From: Zarea fungicola
Lineage: Eukaryota; Ascomycota; Sordariomycetes; Hypocreales; Cordycipitaceae
Length of the DNA stretch: 64,000 nt
Assembly: GCA_900169235.1 (NCBI GenBank)
Contig: FWCC01000064.1
Coordinates: 124,001-188,000 of the forward strand
Direction: 5' to 3'
Shown: positions 15,865 through 27,768 of the stretch, piece by piece
How the letters are laid out: each line of letters opens with the position of its first letter
Position numbering within the stretch: the first letter of the stretch is position 1
Translations under genes and position numbers: made by a program
The notes under the pieces: generated by a model
Told to the model about the DNA's origin: nothing
Databases searched by the model: none
Seen by the model: the letters and a program-made list of their open reading frames with translations, nothing else

Positions 15865-16713
15865 TTACGGATTGGTAATGAAAGTGGGAATCATACTGGG
15901 AATGATAATAATGGCCAGCAGCACAATAACACCGATGATGATGCACATGCGCATCTTCATGTCCTTCCACCACATCTGCTTGCGTACGCGGTTGGCTCCA
16001 CGGCGGAAACCCTGAGCAGACTGTGCAAGGTTGTCGGTCTTATCCTGGAGGGCGTCCAGGCGCTCACCGCGCTGGGATACCTTGTTGATGTTGTCGCGCA
16101 TAACACCGACTGTGTCATCGATTTGCTAAGGCCATAAGTTAGCAACCAGTTTCAGATGGATTCCACAACGGCTGATTTTTTTTTCTCCATCTATGTTCGA
16201 CTTGATCTCCTTTCGTTTCTTCATTCTCGCGATTTCTTGGATACCGAGGTACTCAGCATGGTGGAAAGAATGAGCTGCTGAGGCTCGTAGCGAAGCATAG
16301 CCCCTAAAGCTAGAAACCTGGGTGACGCAATCCGCTCATGCCCAACTCTTCATCGCAGCAGCGTGACAGAGCAGGAAAACGGCGGGAAAATATGTCTCCC
16401 ATCTGCAGTTTCAAATGGCTAGAGTATATCACGGTTTGTAGGCTCTATTGTGACGGCATTGATATCTTCGCTGCCGTTTCGTGGGTAAACGTCATTGGCC
16501 AGCTTTTCAGCCACGGCTATCCGCGCGCTGTCGCCAGGACTCGCTCGAGGAGAAAAGAAGAAACTCTCGGTCGATCGGAACATGATGGAGACCAAATCCT
16601 CTCCGGGTTCAATAACTTACAGCCTGCAGAACTTGGTGTCTGTTGCTGTTCGGGCCTTGTTGGCTAGCGGGGGGGATATGGGGATCGTAAGGGGAGGGCT
16701 GCTGATCGGCCAT
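15865..16713 (-). CDS. SNC1: synaptobrevin-type v-SNARE (R-SNARE)
   Basis: Vesicle SNARE for fusion of secretory vesicles with the plasma membrane (yeast Snc1/Snc2, VAMP). Two exons, 16713-16621 and 16125-15865, give 117 aa. The 495-nt intron is long for this genome. The junction is phase 0 and restores [20 protein letters not shown], the conserved beginning of the SNARE motif. Residues 1 to about 28 are a proline/glutamine-rich head. The SNARE coiled coil (about 29-90) has the zero-layer arginine in QRGERLDAL, followed by the conserved basic/tryptophan juxtamembrane stretch [12 protein letters not shown]. The C-terminal anchor (about 96-115) is [17 protein letters not shown]. The exon-1 start follows an AAAC context. 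The family assignment is firm; the Snc1 name stands for the single fungal ortholog. Confidence 0.92.
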
Positions 16714-19700
16714 GTTTGCGGTTGGAAGAAAAGTAAGTTGAGCGCCGGGTTGGGTATCAGAAAACAATGCGTTCAAGAGTAAGGTCGTTAAAAAAGATCA
16801 AATCGCTCGAAAGTGGTTGTGCAGATGCGTAACTTCTTCGGGTGGGTGGGTTCGTGAAGAGAGGGAAGAGAAAGTTGACAGGTACAAGTTTGCGTCTGTG
16901 ACGCTGGCGGCCCCTTCGGAGGTGGATATTCACAGAGAGCAAAGGAGGCGCTGTTGCAAGTGGGCTGACGACGGCTGCTGGGCGGGTTGGCCAGCGAGCT
17001 GGGCGGGATACCAACCACTTTCACTGGGATGGAGGTCCTGTAACGGCGAGCCCTGTCCCCAGCCTACTGATGAAATTCTACAAAACACACCTGCGACAAA
17101 ACTCGCAACAGGTGTTTCCAGTCTAAGTAGTTGAGCTTTATTTTTTATTTTTATTTTCACAGGCAGTTTTCTGACATCATCTCTACAGAGGCCTACTATG
17201 ATAATCCGGTGAGCGATAATTTAATTCATGCTTGTTCGTCCAGCCAAGCATCCGCATACGTGGTACCAAGACCAGGCCCCCAGCAACGGGCACCCTGGTT
17301 TGGTAGCTGTGGCGGGAAATATATGCACGTGACACCAAGACATGAGATGGACGTATTAAACATGCACCAGCCACTTGCTTGGCGCTGACGGCTGTGGCGA
17401 AATTAGTGGTCTCGGTGTGGCTAGGGCGTTCTATTTTTAAATACATGGACAGGCAAGGATGGAAACAAGGCACAAAATTCAGTGCATCCTTCTAGAAACA
17501 TGGTAATTTCTTTTCTTTGGTTTCCGTGAAAGCTGGTCTATGTTGATGGAATCGATCCACCGGCCTCAGCAACGCCAGCCTCAGGTCGGGCGGTTGCTGA
17601 AATGACAGGTGGAGCATTCCATGTATTCCTCTGTTCGAATCGATGCGAGCCATGATTCCGCCGTGAGCAAACGAATACTAGTCAATTCTGAGGCGGGAAG
17701 CTTCAAATCCTGCATTGACCAGGTTCCCATCAAGTATTGCAGCGAACCTGAAATACGACTAGTTTGTCTCAATATTGTTTGCTGGCGATCTCGCAAGCCA
17801 AAACAAAATTACACGGCTGATACAACAGACGGAAAGTGTATTGTCGAGTATCCTGCTTTAGAGGGAATGACTGTTAATTGAAGTATCTGCCACTGCCAAA
17901 ATCTTAAGGCAGGTAGTAATAGGAGAGTAGTCGACGTACCCGTTCACTATATGAGCTCACTTGCACAGATTCCGCCAAATTTAATGCAATGTAAAGAATC
18001 CAGCGAATTACCAACACCGCAGAATAAGACGTTCTATCTCATCACGTAATGCAATCCGGGAACTAGGATTTGTCTATCTTTGCTTCAGAAATATTTCCCG
18101 TATGTCTGTCTTCATTGACAGCTATCGGGTGTGTATCGCCAAACTTGGCCCAGGGGGCGTCTCACATTTTCTTTTGTGTATCCAGTCGACAACGTGGCAT
18201 TCACCATCCCTGGCTCGTTGGCCGCGCTAGCACTCCAGATATCTTCGCCGAATTAGCTACAGTTTAGGAACATATCAAAGTCATATTTAACTCCAATTGT
18301 AGGGCAGACATCTCTCAATAAAAGCGAGGGATCTGGACAGCTAAACCCAATTGTCAGGCCGCGCAATCGTGGGGTTGTGCTCATGATCACCCGAGAGAGG
18401 TAAGAAAGGAGGCACGACCAGAGCGCTTAATTTAACCGGTTTTTTTATACGCAATGTGGAATTTGCATACTATGGCGAAGAAAGCTCTGGAAGTTCTAGA
18501 AAGCCGGCATTGCGGCACGTTGGGAACGCCGCCTCGTCAGCGCAGTGACAAGAAGCAAGCCTGTCTATCTGTTGGTTGAGATTGAAATGGCCAGTATTAA
18601 GATGCATAAATGACGTGTATTATGGCTTTGCATCAAATTTATCCTTGAATCTGGAGGTTTGTTTCTTGCGACGACACTGTAGCTTCTTGAAGTATGATGG
18701 ATTGGTATGGGGTGTTGGCACTCTAACACATTTTAAGCAGTACGAAGCGAAGTAGCGGTAAGTTTAATTCAACTTTTCTGTGTTCTAGAACACTTCAGGT
18801 AGATACAAAGTCTCGACAGTGAAGAGTAGGGTGCTGATTTACGAGCAGGAGGCTGGCTGCTGTCTGGCTTAACCGGAGCTGAAAGGCCGCCGCAGTACCC
18901 GCGGGGATCCATTCCCCCATACCATTGTCGTGTTTTTGAACTGATATATATCAAGTCGCATTCATTTTTAAGGTGGTTTTCTTGTTCGGTTGACGGTTCT
19001 TTTTGTGGGATGGCAAAAGAGCACTGGACGGCTTCTTGGTTGGGCAAGGCAACATGTGGCTTGGTTCAAGTAGATTGCACAAATATCGATCGGCCGCTGA
19101 GATTTTCAAGACTCACAAAAAGCTTATCTCGTAGATACTAAGACGCTCGTTGATTCTAATAGCGTAGTGGTGACGTGTTGTATATCTCATGCTCTCGGGT
19201 TGGAGTTGCACACGAATCGATTGTTCTTGCCCAAGAGTGTGATCACTCGAACATAGTTTAAAATGATTGAGAAACTTTTAAGATTTATATCCATTAGCCT
19301 GGACCTGGATACTAACGTGGAGACAGGCCATGTGCAAAAGGAACTACATTCCGCGATGCCCTTGTCGTGGAACTGCGCGCTGAATGGGAGGCTTCACCGG
19401 TAATGTGAGTAACACATTTTTGCAAGACTTTTGTAATCGCCCTCTTTATGAAAACTTTGGGGCTTATGTAGACTCGATGGAGGGGAGATAGGGACCGAGA
19501 AATGTGATTTAGATAATTGATGAATCAATCGTTCTTATTATGTTCTTACACAGAATATGCACTCCATCATTAATGTTCTTAAGCGTTCTCCTACCACTTT
19601 TTATTTAACTTGTGAATAGTGCAGCCGGCACTGAGAAGACCACGAACTGAGCACCTCACCTCACGCTCAACCTTAACGTTGATGGGGCACACGACGTTGA

Positions 19701-22033
19701 CGACCGACGAGAGTATTGGCGAGACTGTGTTCATTCTCCGTGACGCCTGCAGCCTTGGGTAAAACTAGTGGGGGAAGCTGCTAGAACTACTTGAATTATT
19801 TACACATAGAAACAATGATCTAGAGAGGTTCGGCAAGAGAAACTCTAGAGCAACATCCGCATAAACTTTACGATAGGACAAGCCAAATGTTTCATCACGA
19901 TGAAGATGTGGATGAGAATCCCACCGCTGTCTCTGGTCTGGTTTCTGGCCGACAAATGGACTATGAGCGCCAAGACAGATTTGGGCTTTTACCATCTAAA
20001 TGGGGAAAAGGATAAATATATCCAACCATCAACAGAATGCCCAATTTAGGTGGGAAATTTAGGTGGGAAAGAAGAGGCGCTAGGGGACTATTGGGTATAG
20101 AAGAACCAAGGATTTCGGGTCTTTTAATCAAATGAACCCTGTTGGAGCAGGGTGGAGATGACTTGATAATAAAATTGAGATTTGAAAAGGGCTGGTCACC
20201 CTTTCTTGACTGCTTTGAAAGGTACACATGAAGAATCAAAGGTTTTGTCCCTGTGACGGTCGCTCGCCGTGGGTGCGGAGGTTGTGGACGCTACGACAGG
20301 TATGACGTGGGCATGCCAGCCAAACGAAGCCACCCGAAGGATGGAATCCGAGGCAGAACAAAATGGTTGAGGGGTACCGGAACTAGTAAAATAAGAATCT
20401 TGATTTGAAAAAAAAAAAAAAAAAAAATGAAAAGGAGGTAAAAGGGGAAAGGGATCATGAAAAAGAAATACACGTATGATGAAACATAGCAAAAGTAATA
20501 TTGACTCGATTTACGACGGACTTTTAACAGCGTTTACTTGCTTCTTTGGAGCACAAGGTGCGAGTAGGTACTGGTAGTGCATATTTGTAGAGATTACCGA
20601 TGTTTGATCCATATAGCCCCTGGAAGTATTTTGTTAGTCGTTGTGCACTGCTTGTACAGAATCAGAGCATTTATTCATTATTTAGAGCTCTGCAACATTT
20701 ATATAGGTTTTATTTAGGCATAATAATTGGAATCGGAGCATGGCACGGGTGCGGTTTTAACTGGCTCGTATAAACCCACTGTAACTAATGGAACCGGATG
20801 GCGCCGTGTTTGATGCTGGCGAGCTCGTATCGGTGGGGCCAATAGTGAAGGGCTTTGATACTTGCAGCGCGGTGCTTCGTGCTTTGTGCTGGTAAGAATA
20901 GACCCGTGGCTGCTCAGTGGGCTATGCATGGGCCAGTAACAACCCAGTAGCAGTACCTTCCTGTAGCCCACTCCCTAGGTACTTCTAATAAAGTTGGTGG
21001 TCGTGTTCGGAAGGCTGGGGCATGGGAAGGTGCCAAGGCGTCTGTCTCCTCCTGTGTGCTGTTTTAGGTGCAAACGAAAAATTGAGGGGCTTGGTGCGTG
21101 GTGCGTCTCCTGTCCTGATACACTTTTGTTGCCCGCTCAATAAACTTTTCCGCTACGCTATGGGACTCAACTCTTTTTTTCCTACTTATTTCGGCTGGGT
21201 GTCATCTTTGCTTTGTCGGATGCCATGATAATCGTCCGTTGGCTGGCTGTGCAGTGCTTACATTGGTGCATTGAAGTGCATCTAAGTACTAGGTAGTTTC
21301 CGGCCCCGGATCGACCAGGGAATCCCTGCGACCATTTCACGCTATTGCAGAGGCAGCTCGTACCGAGTGGCACGCACTCTGACAGTGACCACCAGTTCTG
21401 GCAGTGAGGGGGATCAGTGGCCGCAAGCGGATAACTACCTGAGCGCCACTCTCAGCGCCTCCCAAGTGCTAAACTCTGCGTCTTGGCACCACTCTCTGCA
21501 CGTCCGCCCGCAGCCAGGCGGCTTTTTTAGCACCGGAATCTCTCCCAAGCGGGCCTCGTTAAGTTAGCTTCCACAGTTCCCTGGTCCTCCCCACCAAAAA
21601 GTTGCTTCAATCGTGCCATCCCAGCCTCCATTGCCAGTACAACCGCCACTGACCCGACTCCCGTTCTTGCTGCTCGTCTTTCAACCGATTCTACTGCCTC
21701 TCACATTCACCTTTTTCGACTGCGGCGGATTCCGTTTGACTACTGTTCTCATTTGACATTTCTTCCATCTTTCCGGTTGAATACCATTCCTCACTTTAGT
21801 ACCACATCTATCTCGACAAACCCGGCAGCTTCAGGCCTACCAACTTTATTAGGTGCCTATCTACCTATAGTACCTGAATAACTACCGACCGTTTACACCA
21901 CATCCATCGCCTCGCCTCTCAGCCTTCGCATTCTGCAATCCATGTACACTTTCTCAACCCTCACGATTTAAACGCACATTCTCCATCATAATCCAGTAAC
22001 GGCCGTTTTGATAAATAGTTGGCCAGAAAAGAC
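16714..22033. other. 5.3 kb gene-free stretch upstream of GH76 gene
   Basis: I find no open frame with family features, no splice-joinable conserved exon, and no tRNA B-box or dispersed 5S-like sequence. The last 500 bp (about 21530-22033) are C/T-rich, in keeping with the leader/promoter of the GH76 gene. Minor items: a poly(A) run of about 20 near 20407 (plus strand) and a doubled TTTAGGTGGGAAA at about 20045-20072. Confidence 0.45.
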
Positions 22034-24104
22034 ATGCTGAACTCCATGTCACGGGGTTCGCGGCTCTGCCGCTTCCTCACTACGTCTCTACTTGCCACAG
22101 GTCAACTTGCCAATGCAGCTGGCTACAACTTGGATATGAATTCAATACGTGAGTTGTCACCGGGGAATATATATCAATATGCTCATCCATATATTTAATC
22201 CCGTTTCCCTATTTCCCTTTGTTCCGTTACCTCGGTTGGCCGTCTGCTAAAATGACACGCTACAGAATCTATACAAGATACTGCCAAAGGCCTCGCTGCC
22301 GATCTAGTTTCCTTCTACAGTGGCAACAAACCAGGCGGCATTCCCGGCTTGCTACCAGACCCGTACTACTGTTCGTATTACTCATTGATTCGTCCTATTT
22401 TATCTCCAGCTCCAATTCTAATTAATTATTAAAAGGGTGGGAAGCCGGCGCCATGATGGGCACTCTCATCGACTACTGGTACTATACTGGTGACTCGGAA
22501 TACAACGATCTTATCACCCAGGCCCTCCTATTCCAAGTCGGCGATCACGACGACTACATGCCAAATAACCAAACATTAACAGAAGGCAACGATGATCAAG
22601 GCTTTTGGGGCCTTACTGTCATGTCCGCTGCCGAATACAACTTTCCCAATCCTCCCGCAGATAAACCCCAGTGGCTCGCACTCGCCCAGGCCGTTTTCAA
22701 CACCCAAGCTGCCAGGTGGGATACGGAGCACTGCAATGGTGGTTTGCGCTGGCAGATCTATCAGTGGAACAGGGGCTACGATTACAAGGTGCGTCCTTTG
22801 ATACCTTTGCGTCGACTGTTTCTTTGCAATATAATGGCTACTAACAACTGATTCAGAACTCCATCTCGCAAGCTTGCTTCTTCTCTCTTGGTGCCCGTCT
22901 CGCCCTTTATACCGGAAACCAGACATATGCCGACTGGGCTACCAAGACGTGGGATTGGATGTGGTCCACCGGTTTCATCAACAACGAGACATACTATATT
23001 ATTGACGGCGCTGCCATTGGGAGTAACTGCACCAGCTACAGCCCCTACCAGTTTTCTTACAATGCCGGTGGCTTCATCCTTGGCGCCGCTGCAATGTATA
23101 ATCACACAGAATCCAAAGTTTGGAAGGATCGTCTCGACGGTCTCATCCGAGGCTCCAAAGTTTTCTTCACTGGAGACAACCTTGATATCATGACCGAAGT
23201 TGCCTGTGAGTCTGTCGACCGCTGTAACACAGACCAGCAGTCTTTCAAGGCCTATTTGTCCCGATGGCTTGCCGCCGCTACTCAATGGGCTCCTGATATT
23301 TACTCCACTGTTATTCCGTACCTCCAGGCTTCTGCAAAGGCTGCTATTAATCAGTGCGTCGGGGGTAGCAATGGTAGAATGTGTGGATTGAAATGGGCCA
23401 ATAATGGCCAATACGATGGAACCACCGGTGTTGGGCAACAAATGGCCGCATTGGAAGTTCTTCTATCAACCACCATCAAGGACAGGGCAGCTCCTCTGAC
23501 TGCCGATACGGGAGGCACCAGTAAGGGTGATGTCAATGCCGGAAGTGGCGATATTGGTCGAACAAACCCAGTGCCCGTATTTAAGCCACCAACAGCTGGA
23601 GACAAGGCTGGCGGCGCCTTCCTCACCCTGTTCATCGTTGCCGGCATTGTTGGTGCTCTCACCTGGCTTCTCCTTGACGAGACATCTGATAAGAAGATGA
23701 TTCCCCAAGTCAAAGGCTCCCTTGCCAATATGAAGGCTGTTCTTTCTGGCGGACAAGTTGCTGGTGGTGGCTTTGTAGCTGCGGCAGCAGCAGGGGCAAG
23801 GAGCGGTGACAGCTCACCACATATGGCTGAAAAGGGGGCACAAACTGGTGTACAGTCCCTCAGCTCTCGCAGCTCTCACATTAGCAACGAGAAGTCTATC
23901 GAAGACACGCCAGTTACGGTTGGAAATGTCCAAAACACAAGCGGGAGCAACTCTCGTCGATCCTCCAACATGCCACTCGGCTGGCCACGCAATTCCGTTG
24001 TCCGCCCGGGACCTATCGGTCAGGCAGTATCAGCTGAGGATGTTGAGAGCACCCCCGATGATGTTGACCGCATTACACCTGTCAGCACATACCACGCCAT
24101 GTAA
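22034..24104 (+). CDS. GH76 mannan endo-1,6-alpha-mannosidase (Dcw1/Dfg5 family)
   Basis: Cell-surface GH76 protein thought to link GPI-mannoproteins into the wall glucan by acting on the GPI-glycan mannose. Four exons, 22034-22148, 22266-22370, 22436-22788 and 22857-24104, give 606 aa. Residues 1 to about 29 are a signal peptide ending near ATGQLANA. Junctions restore [41 protein letters not shown] and [21 protein letters not shown], all conserved in the family. The catalytic acidic pair is in [10 protein letters not shown] (D126, D127). The catalytic region runs to about residue 400. A transmembrane helix (about 443-464, [19 protein letters not shown]) follows, then a Ser/Gly-rich tail of about 142 residues. 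Yeast Dcw1/Dfg5 end in a GPI signal instead. Exon 3 begins after a weak AAAAG acceptor and its donor partner is GTTCGT; the conserved frame fixes them. Confidence 0.92.
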
Positions 24105-24523
24105 TGATTGATTATCGAGATTAAGTGGCAGGCCCTCCCCCAAAACTTGCTACTTTGCCGTTTTTGCCACTTATTATGCTGCGTTTAAAGAAGCTATACA
24201 AGAGCTGGCATGGTTTTTTTGGGGTTTTCTTTTTTTTAAGTTTGGCGTTTCACAGATTTCTATTTGACTCGTATAGGCGCATTGGGTTTGAGACTACGTT
24301 ATATACTCCCGTACAAAGGTACATCATTATTATATGTGGACGGGTATGCAAATTCTGTTTAGAAGTCTGTTATTTACATCGAGAGCGCAATGTTTATTAA
24401 CGGGACACGAGTTGCGTGAGATGCCACGCATCGGATTTTAATACATATACTAGATCATTTAAACATAGCCTTGTCCAGCTCTTAATTTCCCCAAAGGTCA
24501 AACGTCGCTCTGCCATATTTTGG
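24105..24523. other. convergent 3' flank, GH76 / NmrA-like
   Basis: About 420 AT-rich bp between facing stop codons; probably both 3' UTRs. Nothing else recognised. Confidence 0.5.
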
Positions 24524-25495
24524 TTAAGCCGTCTTCGCCTCCAGTGTGTAAGTGTCCTTGATGGATGCAGCTTCTCGCTTCAAAAACTCTTCAAATGAAC
24601 TTGTCATTACCCCCCAAGACTTCACCTCGTCCAAATTCACAAACTTGGCCATGCCTCGCATGAGTAACTGCGCGTCAACAATCGGATTCGTCTTTTTCTG
24701 TTCCTGAATCTCATCGTCTGTCAAGTACCTTGCTGTGAGCTTCCTGCCCGCCACAGCACTAAGCTTGACCAGCGTTTCATCGAGCGTGAGGAACTCATCG
24801 GCCAGTCCAATCTCCTTCCCATGAAACCTGTCGCTATCCAACAGGGCGGCTCGCGCAAACGCCGCAATCGTCTCGACGTCCACCATGGGAATCATTGTCT
24901 GGGGTGCAAACGCCGTGGTGGTGACGCCCTGAGTGATGAGCTCCTGCTGACGCTGTACAGCTGGCGTGCCCGTGTAGTTGCTCATGAAGTTGCCCGGGCG
25001 CAGAATCGTATAGTGCTTGATGCTACTGGCGCGGGCAGGAGAGGCCCAGTCGCGAGTGGCGGCCTCGAGGGAGTGTTTATCATGCAACATGTGTGCGATG
25101 ATGGATTCTGGCTCGTAGTTTGCGAGCGACTCGGGTGCGTTGACGGATAGGGCGCTCGAGTAGACGACGTGCGTTACCGTGGATGCGGCGGCTGCCGCTG
25201 CGAGGACTGCGAGACCGTGGCGGCGCTCGGCGGCAGAATCGGTCCAATCGGGACCGAGGTTGAGGAAGATGGCAGTGCAGCCAGATAGTGCTGTTTGGAG
25301 GGCAGATGTATTGTCGTAGCTGCCTGGGAAGATGGTTGCGCCGAGGGTGGTTATTGCAACGGCAGCGGGAGAGGTTGGGTTGCGGGATAGGCCATGTATG
25401 GCGACAGGGGAGGTGGAGGTAGAGGAGAGTAGTTGGCGAGCGAGGGCGCCGCCTTGGGTACCGGTAATACCGCAAATGAAGAACTTGAGTGTCAT
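24524..25495 (-). CDS. NmrA-like NAD(P)-binding protein
   Basis: Single-exon 323-aa atypical short-chain dehydrogenase of the NmrA/HSCARG group. The N-terminal dinucleotide loop is GITGTQGGALARQLL (GxxGxxG at residues 9-15). Other family marks are a Rossmann strand with FLNLGPDWTDSA, HVVYSSALSVN at the catalytic-like region, and ILRPGNFMSNY followed by MIPMVDVETIAAFARAAL. No canonical YxxxK triad is evident, as in regulatory NmrA proteins, so it may be a redox-sensing regulator or an enzyme; sequence alone does not decide. It is transcribed divergently from the Zn2Cys6 factor with only 451 bp between start codons. Two matching zinc-cluster-type palindromes lie in that gap, suggesting common control. 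Confidence 0.88.
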   Translation of the reverse strand: MTLKFFICGITGTQGGALARQLLSSTSTSPVAIHGLSRNPTSPAAVAITTLGATIFPGSYDNTSALQTALSGCTAIFLNLGPDWTDSAAERRHGLAVLAAAAAASTVTHVVYSSALSVNAPESLANYEPESIIAHMLHDKHSLEAATRDWASPARASSIKHYTILRPGNFMSNYTGTPAVQRQQELITQGVTTTAFAPQTMIPMVDVETIAAFARAALLDSDRFHGKEIGLADEFLTLDETLVKLSAVAGRKLTARYLTDDEIQEQKKTNPIVDAQLLMRGMAKFVNLDEVKSWGVMTSSFEEFLKREAASIKDTYTLEAKTA

Positions 25496-25725
25496 TCTTC
25501 TTCTTCTTTATGTAGTTTGGCTTGTTCAGGCAGTCCTTTCTTGTCGTTATAAGCAATGAGGATGGTGTATGTATTGAACTGGCTTTGCTGGAGGAACAAA
25601 TATTCCCACAATGCAGAGGGATGGAAAGGGGTTTATAGCTTCTTAAATAGTTGATTTAGACGGTATGGCAATAAGTTTCATTGCAATCTCTTTAACACGA
25701 TTCATAGTGAGCATTTCACTATCGC

Positions 25726-25735
25726 CGGAGAACCG
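25726..25735. promoter_or_regulatory. CGG-N4-CCG site 1
   Basis: CGGAGAACCG, 231 bp upstream of the NmrA-like ATG and about 211 bp upstream of the Zn2Cys6 ATG. It shares CGGAG-WW-CCG with site 2. Confidence 0.5.
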
Positions 25736-25780
25736 CCCGTTTTGGTGGCCGAACCCCGGTGATACGGTCCAAGCTCCGGC

Positions 25781-25796
25781 CGGCGGAGTTCCGCCG
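25781..25796. promoter_or_regulatory. CGG-N4-CCG site 2 within a 7-bp-arm palindrome
   Basis: CGGCGGAGTTCCGCCG: arms CGGCGGA and TCCGCCG are perfect reverse complements around GT. The core CGGAGTTCCG (25784-25793) matches site 1 except for the AA/TT centre. Confidence 0.55.
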
Positions 25797-25946
25797 CCCC
25801 ACTCTACCCCCGGCTCCATCGCATTTTCTCAGCCTTGTCTTGATCATCACGCAACCTTTCTCCTTCCCTTCTCCATCAAGACCCCGTTCCTTGTTTTCAA
25901 CATATTGTGTTTCCCCTTCATAAAAGGAGGCAGCTGCTGTAAAACT

Positions 25947-27586
25947 ATGTCAAAGTCTGCCAGGGAACGAGATAACCCCCCGCCACGGCGCAAGTCCTGT
26001 TCCGCGTGCGTCCAGGCGAAGCGGCGATGCGTGTATAGCGTCGCATCGGCATGTCTCCGCTGTGCACAGCGGAATATCACATGCGATTTCCCATCGCACC
26101 GCAAGCCATTCCAGCAACAGCAACAGCAGGGGGCAGCTTTGCCACAGCGCGTGGATTCTATGCTGAGCGGACTGGTGGAGGACTTGGAGGACGTGGAGGA
26201 CCACTCGTTCCTTGACACTGCAGCAGATAGTAACGCGGGCATTGATTTAAACTACGGTGCGGTAAATGACTTTGACACGTTCCTGAACGGGTCGGCGGTG
26301 ACTGGTAGTGGGATTGTACCATCGACAGAAGCTGGGATGGGCAAAAATGGGTTTCAATTTGCTCTGGACGATATCGACACGACCGCAGATATGGGAGTGT
26401 CTCTAGATCCTAGTTTGTACGGAATGGGGCAGCCTCAACTTGGTGAGAGCGGTGGCTGTGTCAATTTTAGCAGTGGAAGCAGCTATGCTGACGGTCCCGA
26501 CATTGGCGGGCGGCATGATACTGAGAGCGGTGCATTACATTATCTCGACTTTTGTCAGCCGCCTGCGCAGGCATCCACGACCCTGACAGCCCCCATGGCT
26601 AAAGATCTTACATTTATATCTACAATGCTACAGCAGCGATTAGAGTATGCTATTGGCGTATTCCGCACCGCGCCGCGAACCATGGTGCATGACATGGAGA
26701 CACCATGGTCCCATCCTATGCTCTACAGAAACGGCATGCCTAAGTGTATGCAGGGTAAATATAATCACCCATCTCTATATTTGTTGTACAGCCCCGCTAA
26801 CATCTCTTCCTGCCTTGTGGGGGGAAAGATACCTTGAGTTCTTGCGCCCTCTACCTCTCCAAGACAACAATCAATACACCTGTTATATTCACTCTGATGG
26901 ATGCCCACGTCCGCAAGCTCCTTGCCGCCCCTCCGCCCACCACTTTGCCCCTCGCACTCGCCCATACGCATTCTCTGCTACTTTACCAGATCATGCGGCT
27001 ATTTGATGGGGACATTGCGGCCCGCGCGCGCGGGGAGCTTCTCATCACCACGCTCGAGAATTCCACGATGCACCTCCACTCCTTTCTACAGTCCAGCGGC
27101 GAGATCCTTTCGGTAAGCCTGCACCAAAACAGCAACAATGGCAAGGAAAAAGCTCAGCAGCAACATGGTAACGACCCGCTACAACCCGTCCGTGACCTCT
27201 GGCACCACTGGCTGCTCCAGGAATCGGCACGCCGCACCGTCCTCATCGCCTTTTACATGCTGCAAGCCTACCGCGCCATGGCGACGCCGCATAACGCCAA
27301 ACCAAAATGCGCGGCACTGCGTTATTCGTGGACGCTGTGCCGTGGGTTATGGAAGGCGCAGTCGGCGCTGGAGTTTGCGAGGTCATGGGGCGATGGACGA
27401 TGGTATGTGGTGACAAATCAGCGATTCAAGGACGCGCTGCAGGAAGTGAGGGCGGAAGACGTGGACGATTTTGGCAGAATGTGGATCACGGCATTGATGG
27501 GTGTGGAAGAGACGGAGTGGTGGTTTGCTGCCAAGGGCGGTTCGTTGAGAGGGGAGACGGTCATGGGGTCGGCGCTTGTTTACTGA
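25947..27586 (+). CDS. Zn2Cys6 transcription factor (AflR-like architecture)
   Basis: Fungal binuclear zinc-cluster regulator, 521 aa, two exons 25947-26754 and 26829-27586. The junction G|AT gives MPKCMQ-DTLSSCALYLSKT, the conserved start of the C-terminal regulatory region in this family. The zinc cluster has C18, C21, C28, C36, C39 and C46 (spacing 2-6-7-2-6), preceded by basic PPPRRKS; linker and dimerisation residues may follow. A Gln run (about 55-61) is next, then an acidic, glycine/serine-rich middle likely used for activation, then a helical region (MDAHVRKLL, LLYQIMRLFDGDI) like that in aflatoxin-type regulators. The ATG at 25947 is chosen because upstream residues in frame lack family features. 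It is divergent from the NmrA-like gene; the UstYa-like gene lies 183 bp beyond its stop codon, tail to tail. Confidence 0.88.
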
Positions 27587-27768
27587 CGATGGCGAGGGAG
27601 ATTTGAGCAATGATGGGGAGCAAGTACTTTGGGCGCGGATGGCATCATTTTTTTTGGAGTTTGGGTACAAAATAGCCTGCTCTACGAGTGCTGTACATTT
27701 TATTTACAATCAGGAGAGAGTAATAATAAATTCAACAAGGATGTGCTTTTTCAACATTTAAAGGTTCA

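Larger units (their letters stand above)
25496..25946. promoter_or_regulatory. divergent promoter, NmrA-like / Zn2Cys6 factor
   Basis: A 451-bp bidirectional intergenic region. It carries CGGAGAACCG at 25726-25735 and CGGAGTTCCG at 25784-25793, both CGG-N4-CCG inverted triplets of the type bound by Zn2Cys6 dimers. The second lies inside a larger palindrome (arms 25781-25787 and 25790-25796) and overlaps an everted CCG/CGG arrangement (25774-25788). That the adjacent factor binds them is inference. Confidence 0.6.

Noticed and set aside
17629..17645. GTTCGAATC, tRNA B-box-like
   Set aside because: No A-box at the required distance and no foldable acceptor stem around it.
16714..22033. RIP-mutated transposon relic
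   Set aside because: I saw neither the extreme AT bias nor stop-riddled transposase similarity by eye; a TpA/ApT index calculation would be needed to test this properly.
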